A stretch of 11,948 bases of DNA from Candidatus Bathyarchaeota archaeon (GTDB lineage Archaea; Thermoproteota; Bathyarchaeia; Bathyarchaeales; UBA233). The stretch covers positions 1 to 11,948 of the forward strand of contig JAMDCS010000054.1 in the NCBI GenBank assembly GCA_023488835.1, in the 5' to 3' direction. Positions within the stretch are counted from its first letter, which is position 1. Each line of letters starts with the position of its first letter. This document shows, one piece after another, positions 6,732-11,948 of the stretch. The notes beneath the pieces were generated by a model, which was not told where the DNA came from, searched no databases, and saw only the letters and a program-made list of their open reading frames with translations. The position numbers and the translations under genes are program-made.

Positions 6732-7113
6732 AGCAGTTTACGACACTAGGTTTTTTGTAGAAAATTATTACACGCCAAATCCGGTAATAATCAAAAAGCT
6801 AAATGAGCATACTAGAAAGACAAAAGAACGGTTCATCTCAGCCATTGTAATCCATGAAATTTACCAGATAACGCTAAGGAAAGAAGGCAGGGAAACAGCA
6901 ATACATCGAGCAACCATACTAGAACAAGATTACCATGTTGTGAAAGTTGATGCTGAAATAGCAACGATATCGGCTGAAATTAGACTGAAGCATAAAATGT
7001 CGATGGCTGACAGCATAATAGCCGCTACAGCACTATTTCTAAAAGCAACGTGTATTTCGGATGATCCACACTTTAAAACCGTAAAAGAAATCAAAACCGA
7101 TTGGATCTACTGA
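6724..7113 (+). CDS. PIN-domain ribonuclease toxin (VapC-type)
   Basis: The 129-residue PIN domain is a Mg-dependent RNase that in VapBC pairs cuts tRNA or rRNA when the antitoxin is lost. The acidic site is complete: Asp7 (VYDTRFF), Glu45 (VIHEIYQ), Asp96 (MADSIIAATA) and Asp113/114 (SDDPHF). I start it at ATG 6724, which overlaps the antitoxin stop. A TTG at 6703 in the same frame would add seven residues ahead of the conserved beta strand and is less likely. Because all catalytic residues are present, the toxin looks active. The last 23 bases overlap the end of the convergent THEP1 gene. The RNA target cannot be read from the sequence. Confidence 0.9.
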   Translation: MSKAVYDTRFFVENYYTPNPVIIKKLNEHTRKTKERFISAIVIHEIYQITLRKEGRETAIHRATILEQDYHVVKVDAEIATISAEIRLKHKMSMADSIIAATALFLKATCISDDPHFKTVKEIKTDWIY

Positions 7114-7642
7114 AAGTTTCCAAACCTTTAGTTGCCAGTTGCTCGGGCAGGTTTTCCCTATTAGAGAAAGTCACGTTAAAAATCTCTGCGTCCACTCTTC
7201 GCTTTACCTGAGTTACCAGCGGGTCTTTGGCTTTTCCATGCACAACCGCCAACACCAACTTTTTGCTCTCCAACGCCTGCGCTACGGCTTGTTTGAATTT
7301 TTGCGAGTAAAGCTCCATGGGTCCAATCTCGTCGATGGCGATGGCGGCGCATGTTTGAGTGGCTTGTGTGATGGCTGCTGTGCCAATGTTATCGAGGTCA
7401 TCAAGATTGACGCGGTACTTGCCCACCTGTGGGCCACTCCCGTTTATGTGAGCCAGCCATCCATGTTTGCCGTTGGTTAAGTCCAAGATTTCAAAGCCCA
7501 CACGCATGCCGTTTTCCCGCACTTCACGGCTAATCATGCCGCCGATGCTGACACCCTTCGCTTTTAGGGCGTTCACTGTTTTTGTGAGCACGGTGGTTTT
7601 TCCAACACCTGGAGCACCAGTCAAAAGCAAAACTCTCGTCAT
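7091..7642 (-). CDS. THEP1-type nucleoside-triphosphatase
   Basis: This is a 183-residue P-loop NTPase of the THEP1 family (NTPase_1; Aquifex THEP1 and human NTPCR), which hydrolyses ATP, GTP and other NTPs slowly to the diphosphate. Walker A is GAPGVGKTT (9-17), Walker B is IAIDEIGPMEL (101-111), and the family traits GGMISREVRENGMRVGF (34-50) and VVHGKAKDP (133-141) are in place. Length is typical (about 175-190). I use ATG 7642, which gives the usual MTRVLLLTGAPG start; a GTG at 7657 would add five residues. Neither has a Shine-Dalgarno sequence, and an AT-rich TATGGTATAG stretch about 25 bp before the ATG fits leaderless translation. It diverges from trm1. The cellular role of the family is unclear, possibly in tRNA or nucleotide metabolism. 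Confidence 0.93.
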   Translation of the reverse strand: MTRVLLLTGAPGVGKTTVLTKTVNALKAKGVSIGGMISREVRENGMRVGFEILDLTNGKHGWLAHINGSGPQVGKYRVNLDDLDNIGTAAITQATQTCAAIAIDEIGPMELYSQKFKQAVAQALESKKLVLAVVHGKAKDPLVTQVKRRVDAEIFNVTFSNRENLPEQLATKGLETFSRSNRF

Positions 7643-7720
7643 CAACGTCTTTTGCACCGACTATACCATAAGTCTAATATGCTGATTAAATTCTTTTACC
7701 AACACCTCTGGAGCACCCGT
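7602..7720. repeat. Short imperfect direct repeat, THEP1 Walker A and trm1 leader
   Basis: CCAACACCTGGAGCACCAGT (7602-7621) recurs as CCAACACCTCTGGAGCACCCGT (7699-7720), with a 2-bp insertion and one mismatch. The first copy encodes the THEP1 P-loop on the minus strand. The second lies in the trm1 leader and supplies its ribosome binding site. Confidence 0.5.
7710..7713 (+). promoter_or_regulatory. Ribosome binding site of trm1
   Basis: GGAG lies 8 nt before the ATG at 7722. It is one of the better Shine-Dalgarno sequences in the window and supports that start. Confidence 0.55.
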
Positions 7721-7721
7721 A

Positions 7722-8933
7722 ATGGCGGAATATAAGGCAGATTTTCCCAGTGAAATAATCAGGGAAGGCAAAGTCCAAGTGTTAGTGCCCAAACTCGAAG
7801 CCTATGATGTTGTGCCATCCGATTATGCGCCTTCGAAAGCTCCAGTCTTCTACAATCCAGTCATGGAATTCAACCGTGACCTAACCGTTTTGGCGTTCAA
7901 AGCTTACCAACACATGGTTAATCATGGAATCAGCATCTGCGAACCCTTCACCAGTCAGGGAGTCCGAGGAATCCGTTTCGCCGCCGAAGTCGAGGGCGTA
8001 ACAAAGGTGTTGCTAAGCGACATCAACACCTCGGCCTACGAGTTGGCAAAACATAACATTGAATTAAATAAGTTAGAAGATAAAATCACGCTTAAGCACA
8101 AAGATGCAAACTGCATTCTAAGCTGCAATGCCTCACCCAAAAAACGTTTCGATATAGTAGACATCGACCCCTTCGGCACCCCCGTTCCCTACTTGGATTC
8201 AGCGTTTAGAGCCCTAAAAAATAAGGGATTGCTGGCGGCTACTGCCACGGATTTGGCGCCGTTGTGTGGTGTTCACGCGAAGGCTTGCGTGCGAAAGTAC
8301 GGCGGCAGACCGTTGCGAACGGAATATTGTCATGAGTTGGCGGTGCGGCTTTTGGCTGGTTGCATGGCGTCTTTAGCGGCGAAACATGACATTGGAATCC
8401 GACTCCTCTTCAGCCACAGCAGTGACCACTACATCCGAGTCTACGCCCAAATAGAGTATGGCGCAAAAAAAGGCGACGACAGCATCAAAAACACAGGCTA
8501 CATCCTGCACTGCTTCAACTGCCTACACCGCGAAACCACACACCAAATCTTTGGCAAAAACGACCAATGCCCTGAGTGCGGAACAAAAATGGAGCATGCA
8601 GGACCATTATGGATAGGCAGCATCTCCGACCCAGTCTTTATCGAGCAAGTAATTAAGGAAAACCAGAACACCGCATTTAGGAACAGCGCCAAAATCACCA
8701 AACTCCTAACCCTAACCAAAACCGAAGCCACCGCACCTGCCACTTACTATGTGATTGATAAGTTAAGTGGGAAACTGAATCTGCCAGCGCCCAGCGTGCT
8801 AGCATTCCTAACAGCACTCCAAAACAGCGGCTTCCAAGCGGTACAAACCCACTTTAACACCCGAGGAATAAAAACAGACGCCCCAGCGCTAATAATGCAT
8901 AAACTGCTCAGAGAAATTGTGGCAACCAAATAG
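7722..8933 (+). CDS. trm1: tRNA (guanine(26)-N2)-dimethyltransferase
   Basis: This 403-residue S-adenosylmethionine enzyme makes m2G and m2,2G at position 26 of tRNA. In order: the Trm1 N-terminal segment with FYNPVMEFNRDLT (43-55), SAM motif I EPFTSQGVRGIRFAAE (74-89), the acidic ribose contact Asp100 (LLSDIN), and the catalytic DPFG motif (149-152, in DIDPFGTPVPYLDSA). The C-terminal half has a zinc ribbon (Cys264, 267, 283, 286) and GPLWIGS (295-301). Length is typical for archaeal Trm1 (about 375-400). The ATG has a GGAG 8 nt upstream. It diverges from THEP1 across a gap of about 80 bp and ends before a T-run. It is not obviously in an operon, because proC has its own promoter-like sequence. 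Confidence 0.97.
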   Translation: MAEYKADFPSEIIREGKVQVLVPKLEAYDVVPSDYAPSKAPVFYNPVMEFNRDLTVLAFKAYQHMVNHGISICEPFTSQGVRGIRFAAEVEGVTKVLLSDINTSAYELAKHNIELNKLEDKITLKHKDANCILSCNASPKKRFDIVDIDPFGTPVPYLDSAFRALKNKGLLAATATDLAPLCGVHAKACVRKYGGRPLRTEYCHELAVRLLAGCMASLAAKHDIGIRLLFSHSSDHYIRVYAQIEYGAKKGDDSIKNTGYILHCFNCLHRETTHQIFGKNDQCPECGTKMEHAGPLWIGSISDPVFIEQVIKENQNTAFRNSAKITKLLTLTKTEATAPATYYVIDKLSGKLNLPAPSVLAFLTALQNSGFQAVQTHFNTRGIKTDAPALIMHKLLREIVATK

Positions 8934-8936
8934 CAA

Positions 8937-8947
8937 CGGCTTTTTTG
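8937..8947 (+). terminator. T-run after trm1
   Basis: A six-T run (8941-8946) begins 8 nt after the trm1 stop and is preceded by GGC. It is a plausible archaeal U-tract terminator without a hairpin. Confidence 0.35.
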
Positions 8948-8955
8948 GCAACAAA

Positions 8956-8965
8956 AGTTTAAAGA
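8956..8965 (+). promoter_or_regulatory. Possible proC TATA box
   Basis: AGTTTAAAGA lies about 40 bp before the ATG of proC. Transcription would start near 8985, leaving a leader of about 17 nt that contains the purine-rich AGGTAAGTGAG. Confidence 0.35.
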
Positions 8966-9001
8966 GCAAAACGCGTGTTTCTAACAGGTAAGTGAGCACT
9001 C

Positions 9002-9808
9002 ATGAATGACAAAATCACAGTCATTGGCGCAGGCATGATGGGTAACGCCATAATCAAGAGCCTCGTTAAGGGCAACTACGGGGGCAAAATAACCGCCGTC
9101 GACATAGCGCCTGAAAAACTCAAAGACCTAGAAAAACTGGGCGTTAAGGTTTCGTCTGACAACCGCAAATCTGTTGCCGATGCGGACATAGTTTTCATCA
9201 TCGTTAAACCTGGTGATGTGGAGAAGGTTCTAAAGGAAATCAGCAAAGAAATCAAAGGTAAACTACTCATTTCCGTTGCGGCTACTGTGCCTCTTGCGTT
9301 TCTGCGAAAGAACGCACCTGAAGCTCGGATTGTGCGGATTATGCCTAATCTTGGCGCTTTGGTGCAGGCTGCTTACACGGCTTACTGTTGCGAACCAAAC
9401 GTAACAGCCGAAGACAAAGAAAAAGTCAAAACCCTTTTGAACATGATGGGCATCTGCGACGAGATGGATGAGAAGTACATGGATGCAATTACTGCGGTCA
9501 GCGGCAGCGGACCAGGCTACATGTCAATCATCATCGAAGCGTTGACTTACGCTGGTTTGAAAGTTGGGTTGCCAAGAAACATCGCATTAAAATGTGCTGC
9601 CCAAACCGTAATGGGAACAGGCAAACTTGTAATCGACCTAAACGAAGAGCCAGCAAAAATCAAAGACATGACCACCACCCCCGGCGGAACAACCATCGAA
9701 GCCATCTACCAAATCGAACAAAGCCAAATCCGATCCGCCATGATACGCGCCATAGAAGAAGCCACCAAAAAAAGCCAAGCCATCCGCGAAAAACTTAACC
9801 TCACATAG
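9002..9808 (+). CDS. proC: Pyrroline-5-carboxylate reductase
   Basis: This 268-residue enzyme catalyses the last step of proline synthesis, the NAD(P)H-dependent reduction of 1-pyrroline-5-carboxylate. It has the Rossmann motif GAGMMG (9-14), the nucleotide-side VKPGD (68-72), MPNLG (114-118), SGSGPGY (167-173) and the family signature TTPGGTTIEAI (225-235). Length is normal (about 260-280). The ATG at 9002 begins directly before the first beta strand. A second in-frame ATG does not precede the motif. A HAD phosphatase gene starts 9 nt after the stop, so the two are likely co-transcribed. No other proline genes are in the window. Confidence 0.97.
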   Translation: MNDKITVIGAGMMGNAIIKSLVKGNYGGKITAVDIAPEKLKDLEKLGVKVSSDNRKSVADADIVFIIVKPGDVEKVLKEISKEIKGKLLISVAATVPLAFLRKNAPEARIVRIMPNLGALVQAAYTAYCCEPNVTAEDKEKVKTLLNMMGICDEMDEKYMDAITAVSGSGPGYMSIIIEALTYAGLKVGLPRNIALKCAAQTVMGTGKLVIDLNEEPAKIKDMTTTPGGTTIEAIYQIEQSQIRSAMIRAIEEATKKSQAIREKLNLT

Positions 9809-9817
9809 AGAAACGCC

Positions 9818-10474
9818 ATGTTTGAAGCGGTTATTTTTGATTGGGACGGCACCTTAGCCGACACCCGCAAGGTAATCGTTATTTCTTTTCAAAAAGCACT
9901 CAAAGAAATTAACCTCGAAGTCCCCATCGAATATATTGAACGCAGAATCGGCATTGGCGCATCGGAAACGTTCCGAGAAATTCTAGCCGCTGCAAATAGG
10001 CGGGTTGACGAGAAAATTGTTAAGCAGCTTGTTGAGCGGAAGAGTAAAGTTCAACTCGAATTATCCAGTGAGGTGGCGTTGTTTGGGGGTGCACGGGAGC
10101 TTTTGGAGGCGTTGCGGGGTAAGGTGAAGGTGGGTTTGGCGTCAATGAATAACCGCTCTGTCGTTATGCATCTGCTCCAAATTAACGGTATAGCGGACTG
10201 TTTTGACACGGTTTTAACGGTTGAGGCAGTTTCTCATTCTAAACCTGACCCGGAGATTTTTCTGAAAACGGCTGAGCAGCTAAAGGCTAAGCCGCAGGCA
10301 TGTGTGGTTTTTGAGGATTCCATCTTTGGGGTTAAAGCCGCCAAATCCGCCAACATGGGCTGCATAGCAGTCACCACAGGCGTTTATTCCAAGCAAGAAC
10401 TTGAGGCAGAAAAGGCAGATTTAGTTGTGAAAACCCTAAAAGACCAACAAATTTTACCCTTCATTTTCCAGTAA
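9818..10474 (+). CDS. HAD-superfamily phosphatase (phosphoglycolate phosphatase-like)
   Basis: This 218-residue HAD hydrolase contains all four motifs. Motif I is FDWDGT (Asp8 nucleophile, Asp10 acid/base), motif II is Ser109 in GLASMNN, motif III is Lys142 in SKPDPEIF, and motif IV is FEDSIFGVKAA (Glu166, Asp167). A helical cap of C1 type lies between about residues 15 and 85. This is the architecture of Gph/beta-phosphoglucomutase-like enzymes, but the substrate (phosphoglycolate, sugar phosphate or another small phosphate ester) cannot be fixed from the sequence. The ATG lies 9 nt after proC, so they probably share a message. There is no strong ribosome binding site (AGAGAAACGCC upstream). 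Confidence 0.92.
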   Translation: MFEAVIFDWDGTLADTRKVIVISFQKALKEINLEVPIEYIERRIGIGASETFREILAAANRRVDEKIVKQLVERKSKVQLELSSEVALFGGARELLEALRGKVKVGLASMNNRSVVMHLLQINGIADCFDTVLTVEAVSHSKPDPEIFLKTAEQLKAKPQACVVFEDSIFGVKAAKSANMGCIAVTTGVYSKQELEAEKADLVVKTLKDQQILPFIFQ

Positions 10475-10510
10475 TATAACCTTGTGGTAGCGGGCTAGCA
10501 ACAACATAGC

Positions 10511-10516
10511 TTTAAA
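10511..10516 (+). promoter_or_regulatory. Possible TATA box of the 89-residue orphan
   Basis: TTTAAA lies 58 bp before the GTG start, predicting a start of transcription near 10540 and a leader that includes the ribosome binding site. An alternative, AAATATAG at about 10529-10536, would leave an 11-nt leader. Confidence 0.3.
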
Positions 10517-10552
10517 CATTTTTCAAAGAAATATAGTCTTATTCTCAAACTG

Positions 10553-10560
10553 AAAGGAAG
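10553..10560 (+). promoter_or_regulatory. Strong ribosome binding site that fixes a GTG start
   Basis: AAAGGAAG lies 8 nt before the GTG at 10569. It is the clearest Shine-Dalgarno in the window and the main reason for accepting GTG as the start of the orphan gene. Confidence 0.6.
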
Positions 10561-10568
10561 AAACATAC

Positions 10569-10838
10569 GTGACAGCATCGCTTAAAAAAAGAACCAAGCC
10601 ATCAGTTTTTCAAGTTCTGCTTCTCGACAACGACGAAAGCGAAGACGTTGAGGTTCAAGAAGCAAAACAAGTAGACTTCTGTCAAGTTAAAGAACACCTC
10701 AAAAACGGCGGCTCAGTCTTCATAACAAGCAAAGGCTCACAGAAACTCTCTTTCCCAAAAGCCAAAGCCCAGCAAAACTACAGCAAATCCAGACGAACCT
10801 ACGGATTCCTCTTCCGACAGCACATGAGAAGCCCATAA
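10569..10838 (+). CDS. 89-residue basic hypothetical protein
   Basis: I do not recognise this family. The protein starts with a Lys/Arg-rich stretch (SLKKRTKPS), then a hydrophobic strand (VFQVLLLD, 13-20), an acidic loop (NDESEDVEVQE, 21-31), and a helix-turn (VKEHLKNGGSVFITSKGSQK, 40-59). The tail is strongly basic (PKAKAQQNYSKSRRTYGFLFRQ). This pattern, with alternating strands and a basic C-terminus, suggests a small nucleic-acid-binding protein, but that is only an inference. It has one Cys and no zinc motif, signal peptide or membrane segment. The GTG start is supported by AAAGGAAG 8 nt upstream. It stands alone after a gap of about 95 bp, with its own TATA-like sequence, and a long inverted repeat begins 9 bp after its stop. 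Coding seems real because of the site and the residue pattern. Confidence 0.72.
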   Translation: MTASLKKRTKPSVFQVLLLDNDESEDVEVQEAKQVDFCQVKEHLKNGGSVFITSKGSQKLSFPKAKAQQNYSKSRRTYGFLFRQHMRSP

Positions 10839-10846
10839 ATGTGTGA

Positions 10847-10901
10847 CGTGCATCCAAGATTCCCTTTACCCCCTCTCTCTTCCGTATTTTTTGGGTGCAC
10901 G
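10847..10901 (+). repeat. 11-bp inverted repeat with pyrimidine-rich loop
   Basis: The arm CGTGCATCCAA (10847-10857) pairs with TTGGGTGCACG (10891-10901) over 11 bp with a single G-U pair. The 33-nt loop is almost all pyrimidine on the plus strand (CCCTTTACCCCCTCTCTCTTCC). It starts 9 bp after the stop of the 89-residue gene and is not followed by an immediate U-run (a five-T run comes about 17 nt later). It may be a 3'-end RNA structure, processing site or terminator. Confidence 0.5.
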
Positions 10902-10963
10902 CCGCTCCCGATAACAATTTTTGCTCAGTAGAAAAAAACAATAATCTTCCTTCTTTTTAAGTT

Positions 10964-11071
10964 ATGAGTCTTTGGGATTGGTACCAAGAGAAAACGCCAT
11001 TTTTAGTGATTAGGCAACGGGGATTCTTCTCATTTATACATATGCTGAGCAGGTTTCTTAAAGAGTTTTAA
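10964..11071 (+). CDS. Possible 35-residue small protein
   Basis: An ATG frame ending at TAA encodes a small basic protein that begins MSLWDWYQEKTPFLVIRQRG and ends FIHMLSRFLKEF. The Trp/Phe/Arg-rich, amphipathic composition is more protein-like than expected from an AT-rich gap. A stop lies directly upstream of the ATG, so it is not the visible end of a longer frame. There is no ribosome binding site and only a weak AT-rich promoter. It could be a genuine short membrane-associated peptide, the start of a decayed gene, or chance. The rest of 10839-11107 holds only the inverted repeat and promoter-like sequence. Confidence 0.3.
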   Translation: MSLWDWYQEKTPFLVIRQRGFFSFIHMLSRFLKEF

Positions 11072-11098
11072 ATACACCTTAACAAAAAAGTATATACT
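11066..11098 (+). promoter_or_regulatory. Promoter region of the surface-protein gene
   Basis: TTTTAAATACA (11066-11076) is placed about 37 bp before the ATG and could be the TATA box. AGTATATACT (11089-11098) is a perfect 10-bp palindrome between it and the ATG, near the expected transcription start, so it could bind a regulator. Confidence 0.35.
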
Positions 11099-11107
11099 GG
11101 TGTTGGC

Positions 11108-11948
11108 ATGAAGAGAGTTGAAACAACACTCTGGTTAATCTTGCTTTTGTTCGCCGTTGTAGCAAGAACCTCACTGGTAAGTGCAATAGGCTCTGAACCG
11201 CCTCCTTCCTATCCTGAAATAGCAGATAAGAGCCCACCAGTAATAACTATACAATCGCCAAAAATAAATCAAACGTACAATGGTGGGATTGTTTACTATT
11301 CTTTTTCTGTCCAAAAGCCAGTTTCTTGGTTTAGCTCCTATCCTGGACACGGTGACTTGATTCTAATCAGCTATTTAATTGACCAAAAAAAGTTTGATGT
11401 TGCCAGCACTGGACTTGACCGGCAGCACTATAGTTCGGACCCGATGACTTTTGATGGTGTTTTGCCTGAATTGACCGAAGGAAACCATAGTTTGCAAGTC
11501 TACGTGCGGTCTGTTAGTTATTATCTTGACCCGAATAGGCCCACTTCTGGTTATGGATATTGGTTGTATCCTCCAGCTAATTACTATCTTGAAACTTATT
11601 CCGCAATAGTTCCTTTCACTTTAGATACGACCCCTCCTTCAATCTCTATTCTATCTATTGAAAACAAAACGTATTTCGGCACAGCACTTCCACTCGACTT
11701 CTGGATAAGTGAACCCACGTCGAGAGTCATGTACTGCTTGGATAACTCAGGTAATATTACTGTTACTGAAAACGCCGTTTTGTCTGGATTATCGACAGGC
11801 ACTCATGACTTGATTGTATATGCTACTGATATGGGGGGAAACGCTGGAGCGTCCCAAACGGTCACATTTATAATAGCCCAGAAAGCGGAACCAACCTCAA
11901 TACCGTACTCGTCTTTCCCAACGATAATGATACTGATTGCCTCCATTG
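11108..11948 (+). CDS. Secreted Ig-like surface protein, cut by window end
   Basis: The frame from ATG 11108 stays open to the window edge (280 residues). Residues 1-26 form a signal peptide: a basic start (MKRVE), a hydrophobic core (LWLILLLFAVVA) and a likely cut after LVSA. A first beta-rich region (about 44-168, rich in Tyr, Pro and Ser) precedes a second Ig/FN3-like repeat (about 169-255). That repeat opens with DTTPPSISILSIENKTY and contains the typical LSGLSTGTHDLIVYATDMGGNAG, a pattern common in archaeal extracellular proteins. Several N-x-S/T sites (NQT, NHS, NKT, NIT) suit N-glycosylation. A Pro/Ser linker and the start of a hydrophobic stretch (FPTIMILIASI) suggest that a C-terminal membrane anchor begins just before the edge. 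The protein is probably surface-exposed; what it binds is unknown. Confidence 0.85.
   Translation, partial: MKRVETTLWLILLLFAVVARTSLVSAIGSEPPPSYPEIADKSPPVITIQSPKINQTYNGGIVYYSFSVQKPVSWFSSYPGHGDLILISYLIDQKKFDVASTGLDRQHYSSDPMTFDGVLPELTEGNHSLQVYVRSVSYYLDPNRPTSGYGYWLYPPANYYLETYSAIVPFTLDTTPPSISILSIENKTYFGTALPLDFWISEPTSRVMYCLDNSGNITVTENAVLSGLSTGTHDLIVYATDMGGNAGASQTVTFIIAQKAEPTSIPYSSFPTIMILIASI

Noticed and set aside
9592..9798. Arg/His/Asn-rich plus-strand frame inside proC
   Set aside because: Out-of-frame reading of proC caused by its A/C-rich 3' end; the P5CR signature is in the other frame.
10978..10987. TTGGTACCAA palindrome
   Set aside because: A 10-bp palindrome inside a possible small ORF, with no promoter or repeat context; chance is enough to explain it.
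1..11948. CRISPR array, tRNA, rRNA or transposase
   Set aside because: No regularly spaced repeats, no tRNA-like T-loop or cloverleaf sequence, and no transposase or integrase motifs were seen on either strand.

Overview
The window looks like a compact chromosomal segment of an archaeon. A member of Candidatus Bathyarchaeia or a close Thermoproteota relative is my best guess, and this is an inference. The evidence is an archaeal-type IleRS, a Trm1 tRNA dimethyltransferase, a THEP1-type NTPase, an AbrB/PIN pair, archaeal TATA-like boxes about 25-40 bp before several starts, several TTG/GTG starts, and secreted Ig-fold proteins with a C-terminal membrane anchor. I see no rRNA, tRNA, CRISPR array, transposase or phage gene.

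Left part (1-2683). The 3' end of an unrecognised gene is followed by a small HExxH metallopeptidase-like gene with a TTG start. That gene runs tail-to-tail into a GT4-type glycosyltransferase on the minus strand. Next comes an open frame for an IPT/Ig-like domain plus a C-terminal transmembrane anchor. It has no signal peptide and no good start, so it is probably the 3' remnant of a surface-protein gene.

Centre (2684-6476). ileS on the minus strand is followed 8 nt later by a 58-residue zinc-finger protein, so the two probably form one operon. An imperfect 47-bp repeat (34/47 identical, including an exact 14-mer TATAAATAAGGGGG) lies on each side of this operon in inverted orientation. It is the most striking unexplained structure here. 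The intergenic stretch upstream of ileS also holds a 7-9 bp inverted repeat and the ileS promoter.

Right-centre (6441-7720). An AbrB/MazE-type antitoxin and a VapC-type PIN toxin overlap by 8 bp, with a 6+6 inverted repeat between TATA-like box and start codon as a candidate autoregulatory operator. The PIN gene overlaps the end of the convergent THEP1 NTPase gene by 23 bp.

Right part (7722-11948). trm1 is divergent from THEP1 and is followed by proC and a HAD phosphatase (9 nt apart, likely one transcript). An 89-residue basic orphan with a strong ribosome binding site comes next, followed by a long inverted repeat. The window ends in a secreted Ig-like surface protein cut off inside its likely C-terminal anchor. 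Most genes are housekeeping (translation, tRNA modification, proline synthesis); the accessory parts are the AbrB/PIN pair, the surface proteins and the small orphans.
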